From assembly GCF_029267215.1 (NCBI RefSeq), contig NZ_JARIDH010000082.1:1-46962 (forward strand): 46,962 bases of DNA. The letters run 5' to 3'. A model generated the notes under the pieces. That model saw only the letters and a program-made list of their open reading frames with translations. It had not been told where the DNA came from and did not search any database. A program made the position numbers and the translations under genes. Numbering within the stretch: the stretch's first letter is position 1; each line of letters begins with the position of its first letter. Shown here piece after piece: positions 33,556-41,256 of the stretch. Source of the stretch: Clostridium sp. Lineage in GTDB: Bacteria; Bacillota; Clostridia; Clostridiales; Clostridiaceae.

Positions 33556-33705
33556 GTGAAAGAAAATTTAAAACTTTTAAAATTCATCTTAGTAACAACC
33601 TTACTCTTATATAATACAAGCAAAGATGTAGTTTCAAATGCAATGAAATATTCAAAAACTAAACTTAAATCTAAGATTTCTAAAATAAATAATCATAAAA
33701 TTTAA
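33556..33705 (+). CDS. Small hypothetical protein
   Basis: A 49-residue frame starting at GTG with AAGGTG seven bases upstream. The protein begins KENLKLLKFILVTTLLLYNTS after the start, a likely membrane-associated helix, and has a very basic tail (KYSKTKLKSKISK). It lies in a 574-bp gap upstream of the ytxH gene and on the same strand. I recognise no family. Reality rests on the ribosome site and helix-plus-basic-tail composition; it could be chance. Confidence 0.4.
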   Translation: MKENLKLLKFILVTTLLLYNTSKDVVSNAMKYSKTKLKSKISKINNHKI

Positions 33706-33803
33706 ACTAATGTAAATCTTTATTTTAAATAATTTTCTAAAATTAACCTTTGATTATAAAATACTAAGTAAAAACTCATATCTATGTTAAATGATAATTA
33801 TTA

Positions 33804-33831
33804 TTGATTTTTTTATACTGTATAGTATAAT
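33804..33831 (+). promoter_or_regulatory. Promoter of the ytxH/DUF948 operon
   Basis: TTGATT (33804-33809), 16 bp, TATAAT (33826-33831). The spacer contains TATACTGTATA, an 11-mer also present in the 37-bp palindrome of the GntR regulator, and ATACT/AGTAT arms. The -10 box is 41 bp before the start. Confidence 0.6.
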
Positions 33832-33871
33832 TTAATTATATAGAAGGTTAATAACTTAGGAGGTATGGAAT

Positions 33872-34291
33872 ATGAGTTTATCAAGATTAATTGAAGAAAA
33901 AAGAAAAGCTAAAGCAAGAGTAGAAAGAAATAAAAAAGCTAAAGTTGCAGTAACTGGTGCTGCTGTTGGTACATTAGCAGGAGTTTTAGGTGGATTATTA
34001 TTCGCTCCTAAATCTGGAAAAGAAACTAGAAATGATTTAAAAGAAGGATCAAAAAAAGCCATACAAACTTTAAATGATAAAACTGTAGATTTAAAAGGAA
34101 ATTTAAATACACAAGTTTCAAAAGGAAAAGAAAATATTTGTGAAGCTAAAAGTAAAATAAAAGAATACTTAGCTAGCAAAAAAGGACAAAAAACTGAAGA
34201 AGCTGTAGAAGAAAATTTAATAGAAACTCCAGTTGAAGCTAGTGAAGAAGTTGCTGCTGAAACTGAAGAAATTAGAGAAAATAACCAATAA
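33872..34291 (+). CDS. YtxH-domain protein
   Basis: A 139-residue protein with a basic N-terminus (LIEEKRKAKARVERNKKAK). One hydrophobic Gly-rich helix follows (VTGAAVGTLAGVLGGLLFAP, about 27-48), then KSGKETRNDLKEGSKKAIQTLNDK, the signature of YtxH proteins. The tail is helical and acidic. YtxH proteins are small stress-associated membrane proteins of unknown biochemical role. AGGAGG lies eight bases before the ATG. The DUF948-like gene begins 3 bp after its stop, a pairing that recurs in Firmicutes. Confidence 0.88.
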   Translation: MSLSRLIEEKRKAKARVERNKKAKVAVTGAAVGTLAGVLGGLLFAPKSGKETRNDLKEGSKKAIQTLNDKTVDLKGNLNTQVSKGKENICEAKSKIKEYLASKKGQKTEEAVEENLIETPVEASEEVAAETEEIRENNQ

Positions 34292-34294
34292 CTA

Positions 34295-34630
34295 ATGTAT
34301 ATAGACTTAAATGTAATATACTTAATATTAGCAATCTTGGGATGTGTTGCAGTAGTTTATTTAATCCTTACTTTAAATAAGATTCTAAAATTATTAACTA
34401 ATGTTAATAGTATTTTAGATCAAAATAAGGACAACCTAAGTAGAACAATTGCAGACTTACCTAGCATAGCTAATAATGTAAATGATGCTTGTCAAAACAT
34501 TAAAGATATATCTGAAGTTGCAACAGAAACTACAGCTGACTTAATAGTTGCTAAGGAAAATATTGAAACTAATGTTGAAACTGTTAGAGAAATAGCTAAA
34601 ATAATTAGCCAGGTTTTCTTAAAAAGATAA
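34295..34630 (+). CDS. DUF948-family membrane-anchored coiled-coil protein
   Basis: A 111-residue protein with one N-terminal membrane helix (VIYLILAILGCVAVVYLIL, about 7-25) and then a long amphipathic helix with heptad-like spacing (NVNSILDQNKDNLSRTIADLPSIANNVND onward). This matches the short DUF948 proteins found beside ytxH. There is no strong ribosome site, so translation probably depends on coupling to ytxH, whose stop is 3 bp upstream. Function unknown; envelope stress is inferred from the neighbour only. Confidence 0.8.
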   Translation: MYIDLNVIYLILAILGCVAVVYLILTLNKILKLLTNVNSILDQNKDNLSRTIADLPSIANNVNDACQNIKDISEVATETTADLIVAKENIETNVETVREIAKIISQVFLKR

Positions 34631-34665
34631 AAAAACTCATTCCTATATTTTAGGAATGAGTTTTT
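34631..34665 (+). terminator. Intrinsic terminator after DUF948 gene
   Basis: A 15-bp perfect stem (AAAAACTCATTCCTA with its complement at 34651-34665), a 5-nt loop and a T run within the right arm. The symmetrical A and T tracts would let it also end the converging gene at 34710. Confidence 0.92.
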
Positions 34666-34699
34666 AAATTACATATTAATTTTATTTTAGCTTATTATT

Positions 34700-34717
34700 T
34701 GGCTCTGTTTTAAACTA
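34700..34717. repeat. Family B end fragment
   Basis: TGGCTCTGTTTTAAACTA matches the first 17 bases of the family B terminal repeat. It overlaps the stop codon and last codons of the GNAT-like gene, so the element end may supply that gene's stop. Confidence 0.45.
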
Positions 34718-35189
34718 ATCCTAATTCTAATCCATCACTTGAGTTTTTTTTTGCTTCTTCTAACTCTTTTTTAATTTCTCCACCTAACTCACTAACAATT
34801 TGATACGCCTTAGAAACAAGTAGATTTTCTAATCCTTTATCATTATACTTAGAATTTATAGCTAAGTATCTTATTTCTTCTATATTATTTTCATTACTAT
34901 TTTTAGGCATAAGAATAAAAGTTCCTATTCTTTCACCTACTTCGTTTTCAAGAAATATACATCTTTTCTTAATTTCATTCTTCAACAATCTACTCTCTTT
35001 AAAAATAACTCTAATAGCTTGTTGATATTCTTTAAAAGAACCTGATTTATACTGAATATATGCCCAGTTATTTTCATCTCCCTCTCTAAAATTAGTAAAT
35101 CTATACCCATGAGGTAAGGAGCTACTATAACCTTTTTCTAATTTACTTTTAATTTTCACTAATTTTTCACTATTTTCTTTATTATCCAC
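34710..35189 (-). CDS. GNAT-like acetyltransferase
   Basis: A 159-residue protein resembling small GNAT enzymes. LPHGYRFTNFREGDENNWAYIQYKSGSF (about 25-52) is the usual lead-in, GERIGTFILMPKN the central strand, and IEEIRYLAINSKYNDKGLENLLVSKAYQIVSELG (about 103-136) motif A, where the usual R/Q-x2-G-x-G/A acetyl-CoA loop is replaced by NDKGLE. The C-terminus (GLELGLV) coincides with a repeat fragment and may be altered. The substrate is unknown. The gene is monocistronic, converging on the DUF948 gene. Confidence 0.65.
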   Translation of the reverse strand: MDNKENSEKLVKIKSKLEKGYSSSLPHGYRFTNFREGDENNWAYIQYKSGSFKEYQQAIRVIFKESRLLKNEIKKRCIFLENEVGERIGTFILMPKNSNENNIEEIRYLAINSKYNDKGLENLLVSKAYQIVSELGGEIKKELEEAKKNSSDGLELGLV

Positions 35190-35684
35190 ATTGACTCACC
35201 TACAATTTAAACTATATTTAAAATATTATTTATTTGTAAATTTAATAAAAAAAATTTACCATTTAAATTTTATTATAGAATTTTTTCTCTATTATTTCCA
35301 ATGATAAATACTAATTTTAAAGCTTTGAATACATATTATATGTACATTTATTCTAATTTATACACTAATTCAAAAGCACTCTTAACTTATATATTTCATA
35401 GTTTAGGTTTAAGGTCTAAAATTAAATATTTTAATATAAATATACACTAAATATGCTTTTAAACTCAATATTCTATATATTTTAAATAAATAAAAAGTAC
35501 TATATTCCATATTAAATATAGTACTTTTCTTCTCTATTTATACATTTATTTTGAACTTTAAAATTTCCTAAATCACATCTTATTTATTTATGTTTTTAAA
35601 TTTCATCACCTTTTTAAGCTATATTTTATAAGGTCATTGATATTTGTTTTACACTAAATTCATATTATTTAAAAGTATGCAATA
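35190..35684. other. 495-bp gene-free stretch
   Basis: No supported ORF. It contains the terminator at 35493-35528 and otherwise plain AT-rich sequence. The GNAT-like gene's promoter should lie at the left end, but no convincing pair was seen. Confidence 0.5.
35493..35528 (-). terminator. Intrinsic terminator
   Basis: A perfect 14-bp stem (AAAAGTACTATATT and its complement at 35515-35528) with an 8-nt loop and flanking A/T tracts. It lies 157 bp past the stop of the metallophosphoesterase-like gene, the only minus-strand gene ending nearby. Confidence 0.8.
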
Positions 35685-36527
35685 TTACCGTAAAGTTATA
35701 AGAGTTATTTCAGGTCTATAAAATAATCTAGCTCTTAAAAATTTATTTCCTAGACCTCTACTTAAAATCATAGATGAATCTCTTTTTATAAAAATCCCCT
35801 TCTTATTATCATTTAAATTATTAAAAATATATTTGTTAATCCTCCTATTATATCCTGAAAAAGTAATATCACTTCCCCATTTAACATAAGAGTCAAAATT
35901 TAAAACCTCATTAGTCAACACTATATTAAATTCACTTTTATTGGGAAGTCCTATTTTATTCTCTATATTTTCCTTTAAAAAATTTATTTTCCCATCTTTT
36001 TTATCAAATTTATAATCCTTTATCTCATCACTTCTTATGAAAATACCATAAATATTTATTTTATCTTCTCTTTTAATAAGTGCTACTTTTCCATCATTAA
36101 TAAGTATTACTCCATTTTTACTTAATTCTTTTAAATAAAGCAAATACTCCTTAGTTTTTTTTTCTTCATTAACTATACTTTCTTCAACTAAATAATAAAT
36201 AGGATAAAATCTTCTTAAGTTTTTACAAAGTTCTAAAAAAGTCCATCCCCTATCTAAATTAGATTTTAACATATTTCCTGTGGTTACAATAATATCTGGC
36301 TTTAATTCATGTATTTTATTTAAAAGTTTACTATTTGCTTCCCCAAAATTTTTTCCATACAAATTATTTAAATGAAGAATTTTAAATCCCTTAAAATAAT
36401 GAGGTGTTTTTTTAGTAAATAAATCAAACTCTCTTATTTCTATACTGTTATTTTCATATATTAAATACCCTAAAGTAACAGTACCTAAGACTGATGTAAT
36501 CTTAACTAAATCTGAAATATCATCCAT
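35685..36527 (-). CDS. Metallophosphoesterase-fold protein lacking metal ligands (probable pseudoenzyme)
   Basis: A 280-residue protein that follows the YkuE/YaeI phosphoesterase layout from KGFKILHLNNLYGKNFGEANSKLL (about 47-70) to SSMILSRGLGNKFLRARLFYRPEITLITL at its end. Yet every metal-binding motif is changed: the usual SDLH is NNLY, GD in PDIIVTTGNML is GN, GNHE is VEES (YYLVEESI), the usual H of the SH strand is N in VLTNEV, and GHTHGG is GYNRRI. Thus it probably keeps the fold but not two-metal catalysis. The reading frame is intact and long, which argues for selection. It is divergent from signal peptidase I. Confidence 0.75.
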   Translation of the reverse strand: MDDISDLVKITSVLGTVTLGYLIYENNSIEIREFDLFTKKTPHYFKGFKILHLNNLYGKNFGEANSKLLNKIHELKPDIIVTTGNMLKSNLDRGWTFLELCKNLRRFYPIYYLVEESIVNEEKKTKEYLLYLKELSKNGVILINDGKVALIKREDKINIYGIFIRSDEIKDYKFDKKDGKINFLKENIENKIGLPNKSEFNIVLTNEVLNFDSYVKWGSDITFSGYNRRINKYIFNNLNDNKKGIFIKRDSSMILSRGLGNKFLRARLFYRPEITLITLR

Positions 36528-36640
36528 AAGAATCCTCTAAAAAATTTCTTTATATATTTATATTAGATATTTTTAATATAATCACTTTTAAAAATTTCCA
36601 TTTTATGGTAATATGTTTTCTAAGATAGGGGGATATGTTT

Positions 36641-37183
36641 ATGAAGTCAATAGTAAAGAAAAAGAAATCTACTTTTAATTTTAAAATTTATAATAATAAA
36701 AAAAGAAAATTTCTTTTTTTTATTGCATTTTTTATTCTTTTATACTTTGTTAATAACTATTTATTTTTCAAAGCATATGTGCCAACTGGATCAATGAAAC
36801 CAACCATAGTTGAAGAAGACGTTCTTTTAGTAAGTAAGATCTTTTCTCATGTAAGGAGAGGAGATATTTTTGTTTTTTCTCATGAGTCCTCTAAAGAATT
36901 GTTAATAAAAAGAGTTATTGGACTTCCTGGAGAAACAATAACCCTAAAGAATGGAAATATTTATATAAATGGAAAACTTTTAAATGAACCTTACGTAAAA
37001 AATAATGAAATTTTAGATAGAACATTTAATGTTCCTGAAGATCATTATTTATTTTTTGGAGATAATAGAATTTCCTCTTTTGACGCAAGAAAATGGGATA
37101 ATCCCTATGTTCATAAAAAAAATTTAGATGGAAAAGCTTTTTTCACCCTTTCTTCTTGTAAAAGATTTGGGTTTTTAAGTTAA
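36641..37183 (+). CDS. lepB: Signal peptidase I
   Basis: A 180-residue type I signal peptidase with one N-terminal membrane helix (about 24-44). The catalytic Ser51 is in YVPTGSMKPTI and Lys90 in LLIKRVIGLPGE. Box E is FFGDNRISSFDARKW (the usual GDN-x-x-S-x-D-S-R pattern with S-to-A before Arg). The ATG at 36641 is preferred over 36635, since GGGGG lies eight bases before it. It is a stand-alone gene, facing away from the phosphoesterase-like gene and converging on a membrane protein gene. It cleaves secretory signal peptides on the outer membrane face. Confidence 0.93.
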   Translation: MKSIVKKKKSTFNFKIYNNKKRKFLFFIAFFILLYFVNNYLFFKAYVPTGSMKPTIVEEDVLLVSKIFSHVRRGDIFVFSHESSKELLIKRVIGLPGETITLKNGNIYINGKLLNEPYVKNNEILDRTFNVPEDHYLFFGDNRISSFDARKWDNPYVHKKNLDGKAFFTLSSCKRFGFLS

Positions 37184-37208
37184 AATAAAATTACTTGTAT
37201 TTTATTTT
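37182..37208. terminator. AT-only hairpin between converging genes
   Basis: AAAATAAAAT pairs with ATTTTATTTT around a 7-nt loop. It spans the 18-bp gap and both stop codons of lepB and the converging gene, and is followed by T tracts on both strands. The stem has no G-C pairs, so strength is doubtful. Confidence 0.4.
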
Positions 37209-37729
37209 TCTTTCATAAATACAGCAGTCATGCAAATATTGTAAATTAACATGACAATCATTAATGATGTAGCCACTGATAAAATTATTTTCATTCCATA
37301 TATATATTTTGAATTCTTTTTTAAATTATTTTCTACACTACTTTTTATTTGATCCATATATTTATCAACTTCTACACTTTCATTCTTTGAAAGTGTTGAA
37401 TCTAAACTTTTACCATGTTGTGCTAAAACAAAACTTTTAACATTTAAAATAGTATCATTTATATTATACCCATTAGTATTTGACAATATATCTAAAGTCA
37501 TCATCTCTTCTGGTGTTAACTTCTTATATGTAAAATAAACTTTAGGTATTCCTACTTTATTTTTTACTTTTTTATAATCTCTATATGTTTTTCCTCTTTT
37601 AATAACTTTAGAATTTATATCCAAATTAGCATTAGAATAATAAAGGTCGTAAACCTTAAATGTTATTGGTACTAATAAAATAAGCACTAAAATCACTTTT
37701 GTTAACCCTTTAATTTTTTTACCAAACAT
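37202..37729 (-). CDS. Hypothetical bitopic membrane protein
   Basis: A 175-residue protein that I do not recognise. A short basic N-terminus (MFGKKIKGLTK) leads into a helix (about 12-27). A hydrophilic central region follows (about 28-145, with many Lys, Asn and Ser), then a second helix (about 148-168) and MKEK. Both ends would be cytoplasmic and the middle extracellular. GTGAGGCG precedes the ATG. An intrinsic-terminator-like hairpin lies only 38 bp upstream of the start, so expression may be attenuated. It converges on lepB. Confidence 0.7.
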   Translation of the reverse strand: MFGKKIKGLTKVILVLILLVPITFKVYDLYYSNANLDINSKVIKRGKTYRDYKKVKNKVGIPKVYFTYKKLTPEEMMTLDILSNTNGYNINDTILNVKSFVLAQHGKSLDSTLSKNESVEVDKYMDQIKSSVENNLKKNSKYIYGMKIILSVATSLMIVMLIYNICMTAVFMKEK

Positions 37730-37766
37730 AATTACGCCTCACTTATTTTTTAAAATATAATAAAAA

Positions 37767-37796
37767 GTCCTATAAGCTAAGGGATACTTATAGGAC
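37767..37796 (-). terminator. Terminator-like hairpin in the leader of the hypothetical membrane protein gene
   Basis: GTCCTATAAG pairs with CTTATAGGAC (10 bp) around a 10-nt loop, followed on the minus strand by TTTTTATTATATTTT. It lies 38 bp before the start at 37729 and about 340 bp after the lipoprotein gene's stop. It could be a late terminator of that gene or an attenuator of the next. Confidence 0.75.
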
Positions 37797-38134
37797 AAAT
37801 GCATATATATATGAAATATAGGGAAATTAGGTTTATGCTTTAACCTGTTAATATTATATTAACATAATATTAACTAAATTACAAGTATCTTTTCAAAAAA
37901 TAAACATTTTTTGATTCTCTTTCCTTTAATTATATATAGCTACTATAGAAATTTTGATTTAATCTATTTTGCTAAATATTAAAGAATTTTCTTACCTCAA
38001 AGGAGTAAATAGTGAGTAGTTCACTAATTCAACCCTTTATAGAAGTTAATACTTATTAGTTAATAAAATTGATTTTAAAACTTTATATAACACCACTTAT
38101 AAAATTTCTTAACTTACTAATTAATATAACTTTT
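37797..38134. other. Gene-free stretch between lipoprotein gene and leader hairpin
   Basis: About 340 bp, AT-rich. A short inverted repeat TAGTGA-GTAGT-TCACTA occurs at 38010-38026. No ORF longer than 15 codons has a ribosome site. It should hold the promoter of the gene at 37202-37729. Confidence 0.4.
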
Positions 38135-38710
38135 TTAAAACTTATACCTATTTTCATAAAATACATCTGATGATTCCTTATAAACCCCTATGACTAATAC
38201 ATCTTTAAACTCTCTAAGATTCATAGCTTCTTGTGATTCCATATCTAAGTTTTCCACCTCTTCAAAAAGATATGCTATGATATATGATTCTTTATCATTA
38301 AATATTACAGTATCAATAATTACAGGGTATTTAACAATATTCTCTCCAACTAAAATATCAACTGATCTAAATGCATCAGAAAGAACTCTAGTGTTTTCCC
38401 CTCTATCTCTCACCATATCAATAAACCAACTTTCATATTCCTCTATGGTTTTCTTTGGAGCTTGAAACTTTTTAAGTGTTAAATCATTTTTATAATATGT
38501 TCTTAAATCATTTTTATTAACCTTTTTTTTGTTTTCTCTAAACTGCTTATATGTATCTTTAGATTGTATTTTTATATCTCTTTTTTCATTTTCTTCAACT
38601 TCTATTTCATTATCTATAATATTTATAACAATATCTTTCCCTTCACTTCCACAAGATATAAATAAAAAAAGGGAAAATAAACTGAGTAGAATTATGCTTA
38701 TTTTTTTCAT
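38135..38710 (-). CDS. Putative lipoprotein of unknown function
   Basis: A 191-residue protein. The N-terminus (MKKISIILLSLFSLFLFISCGSEGKD) is a lipoprotein signal with a lipobox ending in Cys (about residue 20). The mature part is charged and soluble: IEVEENEKRDIKIQSKDTYKQFRENKKKV, then a C-terminal domain with YPVIIDTVIFNDKESYIIAYLFEEV and DVLVIGVYKESSDVFYENRYKF. I recognise no family. The start at 38710 is favoured because GAGGTGA lies five bases upstream; the GTG three codons earlier lies within that site. It should be anchored on the outer face of the membrane. Confidence 0.72.
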   Translation of the reverse strand: MKKISIILLSLFSLFLFISCGSEGKDIVINIIDNEIEVEENEKRDIKIQSKDTYKQFRENKKKVNKNDLRTYYKNDLTLKKFQAPKKTIEEYESWFIDMVRDRGENTRVLSDAFRSVDILVGENIVKYPVIIDTVIFNDKESYIIAYLFEEVENLDMESQEAMNLREFKDVLVIGVYKESSDVFYENRYKF

Positions 38711-38802
38711 AAACTTCACCTCAGTATATTTTTCCCTTTAAAAGAAATTTTTATTCTATTTTAAATATCTCATAAAATAAGTTTAATTGGACTACCTAAA
38801 GT

Positions 38803-38843
38803 ATAAAGCCATTAGGTTTTACGCCCTCAATCTATAAATATAA
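38803..38843 (-). repeat. Family C 3'-end element, copy 2
   Basis: Identical to 22292-22332 at 38 of 41 positions, with the changes in the loop and one flanking base. It begins 4 bp after the stop of the GH125 gene on the minus strand. The hairpin GTAAAACC/GGCTTTAT is kept, but the second, terminator-like hairpin of copy 1 is absent. Confidence 0.8.
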
Positions 38844-38847
38844 TTTA

Positions 38848-40131
38848 TTATTTTTTCTCTATAACTTTCTCATATATGAAATGTGAGAATAATGAGTTTG
38901 ACCATGCAAACCAATCTCTTGTGAATTTAGTTGGATCATCAACATGGAATCCTTCATGCATATATCCTGTCCCAGCATGAGTTTCCTTTAATAATTTAAC
39001 CAAGTTATCTATTTCTTCTTTATTATTAGTAGTTAATCCTTGCATACTCAATGCAATATGCCAAATATATTTGTCTGGAGTATGTGGACTTCCAATTCCC
39101 TTAGCAGCTTTTCCTTCAAAGAAGAATCTATTGTTTTCACTTAAAATGAATCTTCTAGTATTTTGATATACTTCATCATCAATTCCTCTATATTCTAAAT
39201 AAGGAATTGATAAAAGACTTGGCACATTAGCATCATCCATGAAGTTATAATTTCCAAAACCATCAGTTTCATATGCATAAACTTCTCCAAAGCCTTCTTT
39301 ATAAACTTTTCCATGCTTTTCTATAGCATCCTCTATTTCAACTCTTAAGCTGTCTGCTTTTTCTTTTAATTCTTCATCTTTAAATACTTCTTCTGCAATC
39401 TCAGCCATATATCTTAAGGCAACAACAGCAAACATATTGGCAGGAATTAAATATCCATACTCACAAGCATCATCACTTGGTCTAAATCCTGACCATGTCA
39501 TACCTGTGTAAGTTACTGGAGTTCCTAGTCCTTCATTACTTAAAGTATCAGTTACAGAACAATTTAATCTTTGGAAGCTATAATCTGATTTTTCTCTGTG
39601 ATATTGCTCAACTATCCAAAGATCTATTATCATATTTAAGGCCTTTTTAATATCCTTATTAAAGAAAGTTTCATCTTTAGTTTCTTTCCAATATTTATAC
39701 ATTAATCTTACTGGATAACAAAGAGAATCTATTTCATATTTTCTCTCCCAAACCCATGGACTATCCTTAGTTATATCATTATCCCATTTTTGTCCATTTG
39801 GCTCCTTATTAAAAGCATTTGCATATGGATCTATAAAAATACACTTAACCTGTCTATTTATTAATCCAACAAAAATTTCTTTTAATTCTGGATTTTCATT
39901 TACAAATGGTAAATAATGCTCAATTTGAGATGTAGAATCTCTAAGCCACATAGCTGGAATATCTCCTGTTATTACAAAGGCATCCCCATTAGAAATTTGA
40001 ACAGTTGTATCCATTGTATTTATAAAACAGTTATAAAATAATTCTTGTAACTCTTTGTCATCTATTTTAGTTGATAAATCTTTACCGATTTTTCTTACTA
40101 ATCCTTTTAATTCATCAGTTGATAAACTCAT
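38848..40131 (-). CDS. Family 125 exo-alpha-1,6-mannosidase
   Basis: A 427-residue cytoplasmic (alpha/alpha)6-barrel enzyme with no signal peptide. The substrate-site motifs are [20 protein letters not shown] (about 56-75), [18 protein letters not shown] with the catalytic acid D220, and [29 protein letters not shown] with the base E393. These positions agree with the numbering I recall for the C. perfringens GH125 enzyme, which removes alpha-1,6-linked mannose with inversion and probably acts on N-glycan fragments taken into the cell. GGGGGGAAAG precedes the ATG. No transporter or other mannosidase is adjacent. Confidence 0.95.
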   Translation of the reverse strand: MSLSTDELKGLVRKIGKDLSTKIDDKELQELFYNCFINTMDTTVQISNGDAFVITGDIPAMWLRDSTSQIEHYLPFVNENPELKEIFVGLINRQVKCIFIDPYANAFNKEPNGQKWDNDITKDSPWVWERKYEIDSLCYPVRLMYKYWKETKDETFFNKDIKKALNMIIDLWIVEQYHREKSDYSFQRLNCSVTDTLSNEGLGTPVTYTGMTWSGFRPSDDACEYGYLIPANMFAVVALRYMAEIAEEVFKDEELKEKADSLRVEIEDAIEKHGKVYKEGFGEVYAYETDGFGNYNFMDDANVPSLLSIPYLEYRGIDDEVYQNTRRFILSENNRFFFEGKAAKGIGSPHTPDKYIWHIALSMQGLTTNNKEEIDNLVKLLKETHAGTGYMHEGFHVDDPTKFTRDWFAWSNSLFSHFIYEKVIEKK

Positions 40132-40365
40132 TTACTTTCCCCCCACAAGTTTAAATAATTATTTTGAATGATTTACTTTTAAAAAACATTTGAATTAACA
40201 AAAACTTTCAAGATGTTTTTATAAAAAGGAAATCTTAAATAAAGTTTTTAGTAACTTAAGATACATTGTATACCATTTCATAAATGTAATAAATATACTT
40301 TATTAAACTTGTTTAAGTTTCTAAAATTTATCACCTAAATCTAGAAAGTAGCCAAATATTAATAG

Positions 40366-40403
40366 AAAAAAGAGTTTTGAAATAAAATTCAAAACTCTTT
40401 TTT
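40366..40403 (-). terminator. Intrinsic terminator after trmB
   Basis: A perfect 16-bp stem (AAAAAAGAGTTTTGAA and its complement at 40388-40403) with a 6-nt loop; the T run is part of the stem on the minus strand. It lies 5 bp past the stop at 40409. Confidence 0.92.
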
Positions 40404-40408
40404 GTAAA

Positions 40409-41074
40409 TTAAGCATTTAATTTTTTAGCTATTAAAAACTTTATTTTTATTCCTTGCTTTGAGAACATTTCTTCATGCTCTGTTACAACATTATGCTCAT
40501 ATCCACTATTATGTAAATCATAAGTTATATATGTAACTTCAAAATTACACTCTTTAAAATATTCCAATGACTCTTCAAATAATTCATCATCATCAGTTTT
40601 AAAGTGTATTTCTCCATTATCTACTAAGAAATTTCTATAGTTTGTTAATTGTCTTGTGTGAGTTAATCTTCTCTTCTTGTGTCTATCCTTTGGCCATGGA
40701 TTACAGAAGTTTATGTAAATTCTCTCTATTTTATCATTACTATCTAAAATATTATCTATTAAAGCTATTTCTTGAGGCATTATTTTAACATTTTCTATTG
40801 GCATATTTTTTTCTCCATAAGCCTTTTCAATATTTCTCTTAGCTAAAACTATAACCTCATCCTTTATATCTATAGCCATGTAATTTATATCCGGATTTTC
40901 TGAACCTTTAACTGCAACAAAATTTCCCTTACCACATCCAAGCTCCAAATATATTGGATTCTCTGTATTCTTAAAAGTATTTTTCCAATTTCCTTTATTC
41001 TCTTTTGGGTTAGCTACGAAAAAGTCACAAGCCTCTAATTCAGGTCTTGCCCAAGGTTTTCTTCTCATTCTCAT
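40409..41074 (-). CDS. trmB: tRNA (guanine-46-N7)-methyltransferase
   Basis: A 221-residue class I methyltransferase. The SAM-binding loop is [13 protein letters not shown] (about 42-54) and the acidic strand end is [10 protein letters not shown]. The TrmB signature is [23 protein letters not shown] (about 121-143), followed by [13 protein letters not shown]. It starts [14 protein letters not shown], the conserved N-terminal basic stretch, with GGAGTGG seven bases before the ATG. It forms m7G46 in the tRNA variable loop and is a housekeeping gene. It is monocistronic, with terminators on both sides. Confidence 0.95.
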   Translation of the reverse strand: MRMRRKPWARPELEACDFFVANPKENKGNWKNTFKNTENPIYLELGCGKGNFVAVKGSENPDINYMAIDIKDEVIVLAKRNIEKAYGEKNMPIENVKIMPQEIALIDNILDSNDKIERIYINFCNPWPKDRHKKRRLTHTRQLTNYRNFLVDNGEIHFKTDDDELFEESLEYFKECNFEVTYITYDLHNSGYEHNVVTEHEEMFSKQGIKIKFLIAKKLNA

Positions 41075-41171
41075 TTTTAATCCACTCCATTGTTTAGTTT
41101 CAGAATTATTATACAGATTTATAGTAAGTATGTAAACCTTAGTATTTATCTAAATTTATTAACACATTACC

Positions 41172-41220
41172 AAATTTTTAATTCAATTATACCCTTAATG
41201 CACAATTGAATTAAAAATTT
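41172..41220 (-). terminator. Intrinsic terminator after the helicase gene
   Basis: A perfect 17-bp AT-rich stem (AAATTTTTAATTCAATT and its complement at 41204-41220), with the T tract inside the right arm on the minus strand. It lies 36 bp past the stop at 41257. Confidence 0.8.
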
Positions 41221-41256
41221 TAGAAATCAATGTTTATAATATTAAGGATATTTTAA

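Noticed and set aside
38012-38059. A 15-codon frame with AAAGGAG upstream, as a leader peptide
   Set aside because: It does not precede a plus-strand gene and its length is within chance.
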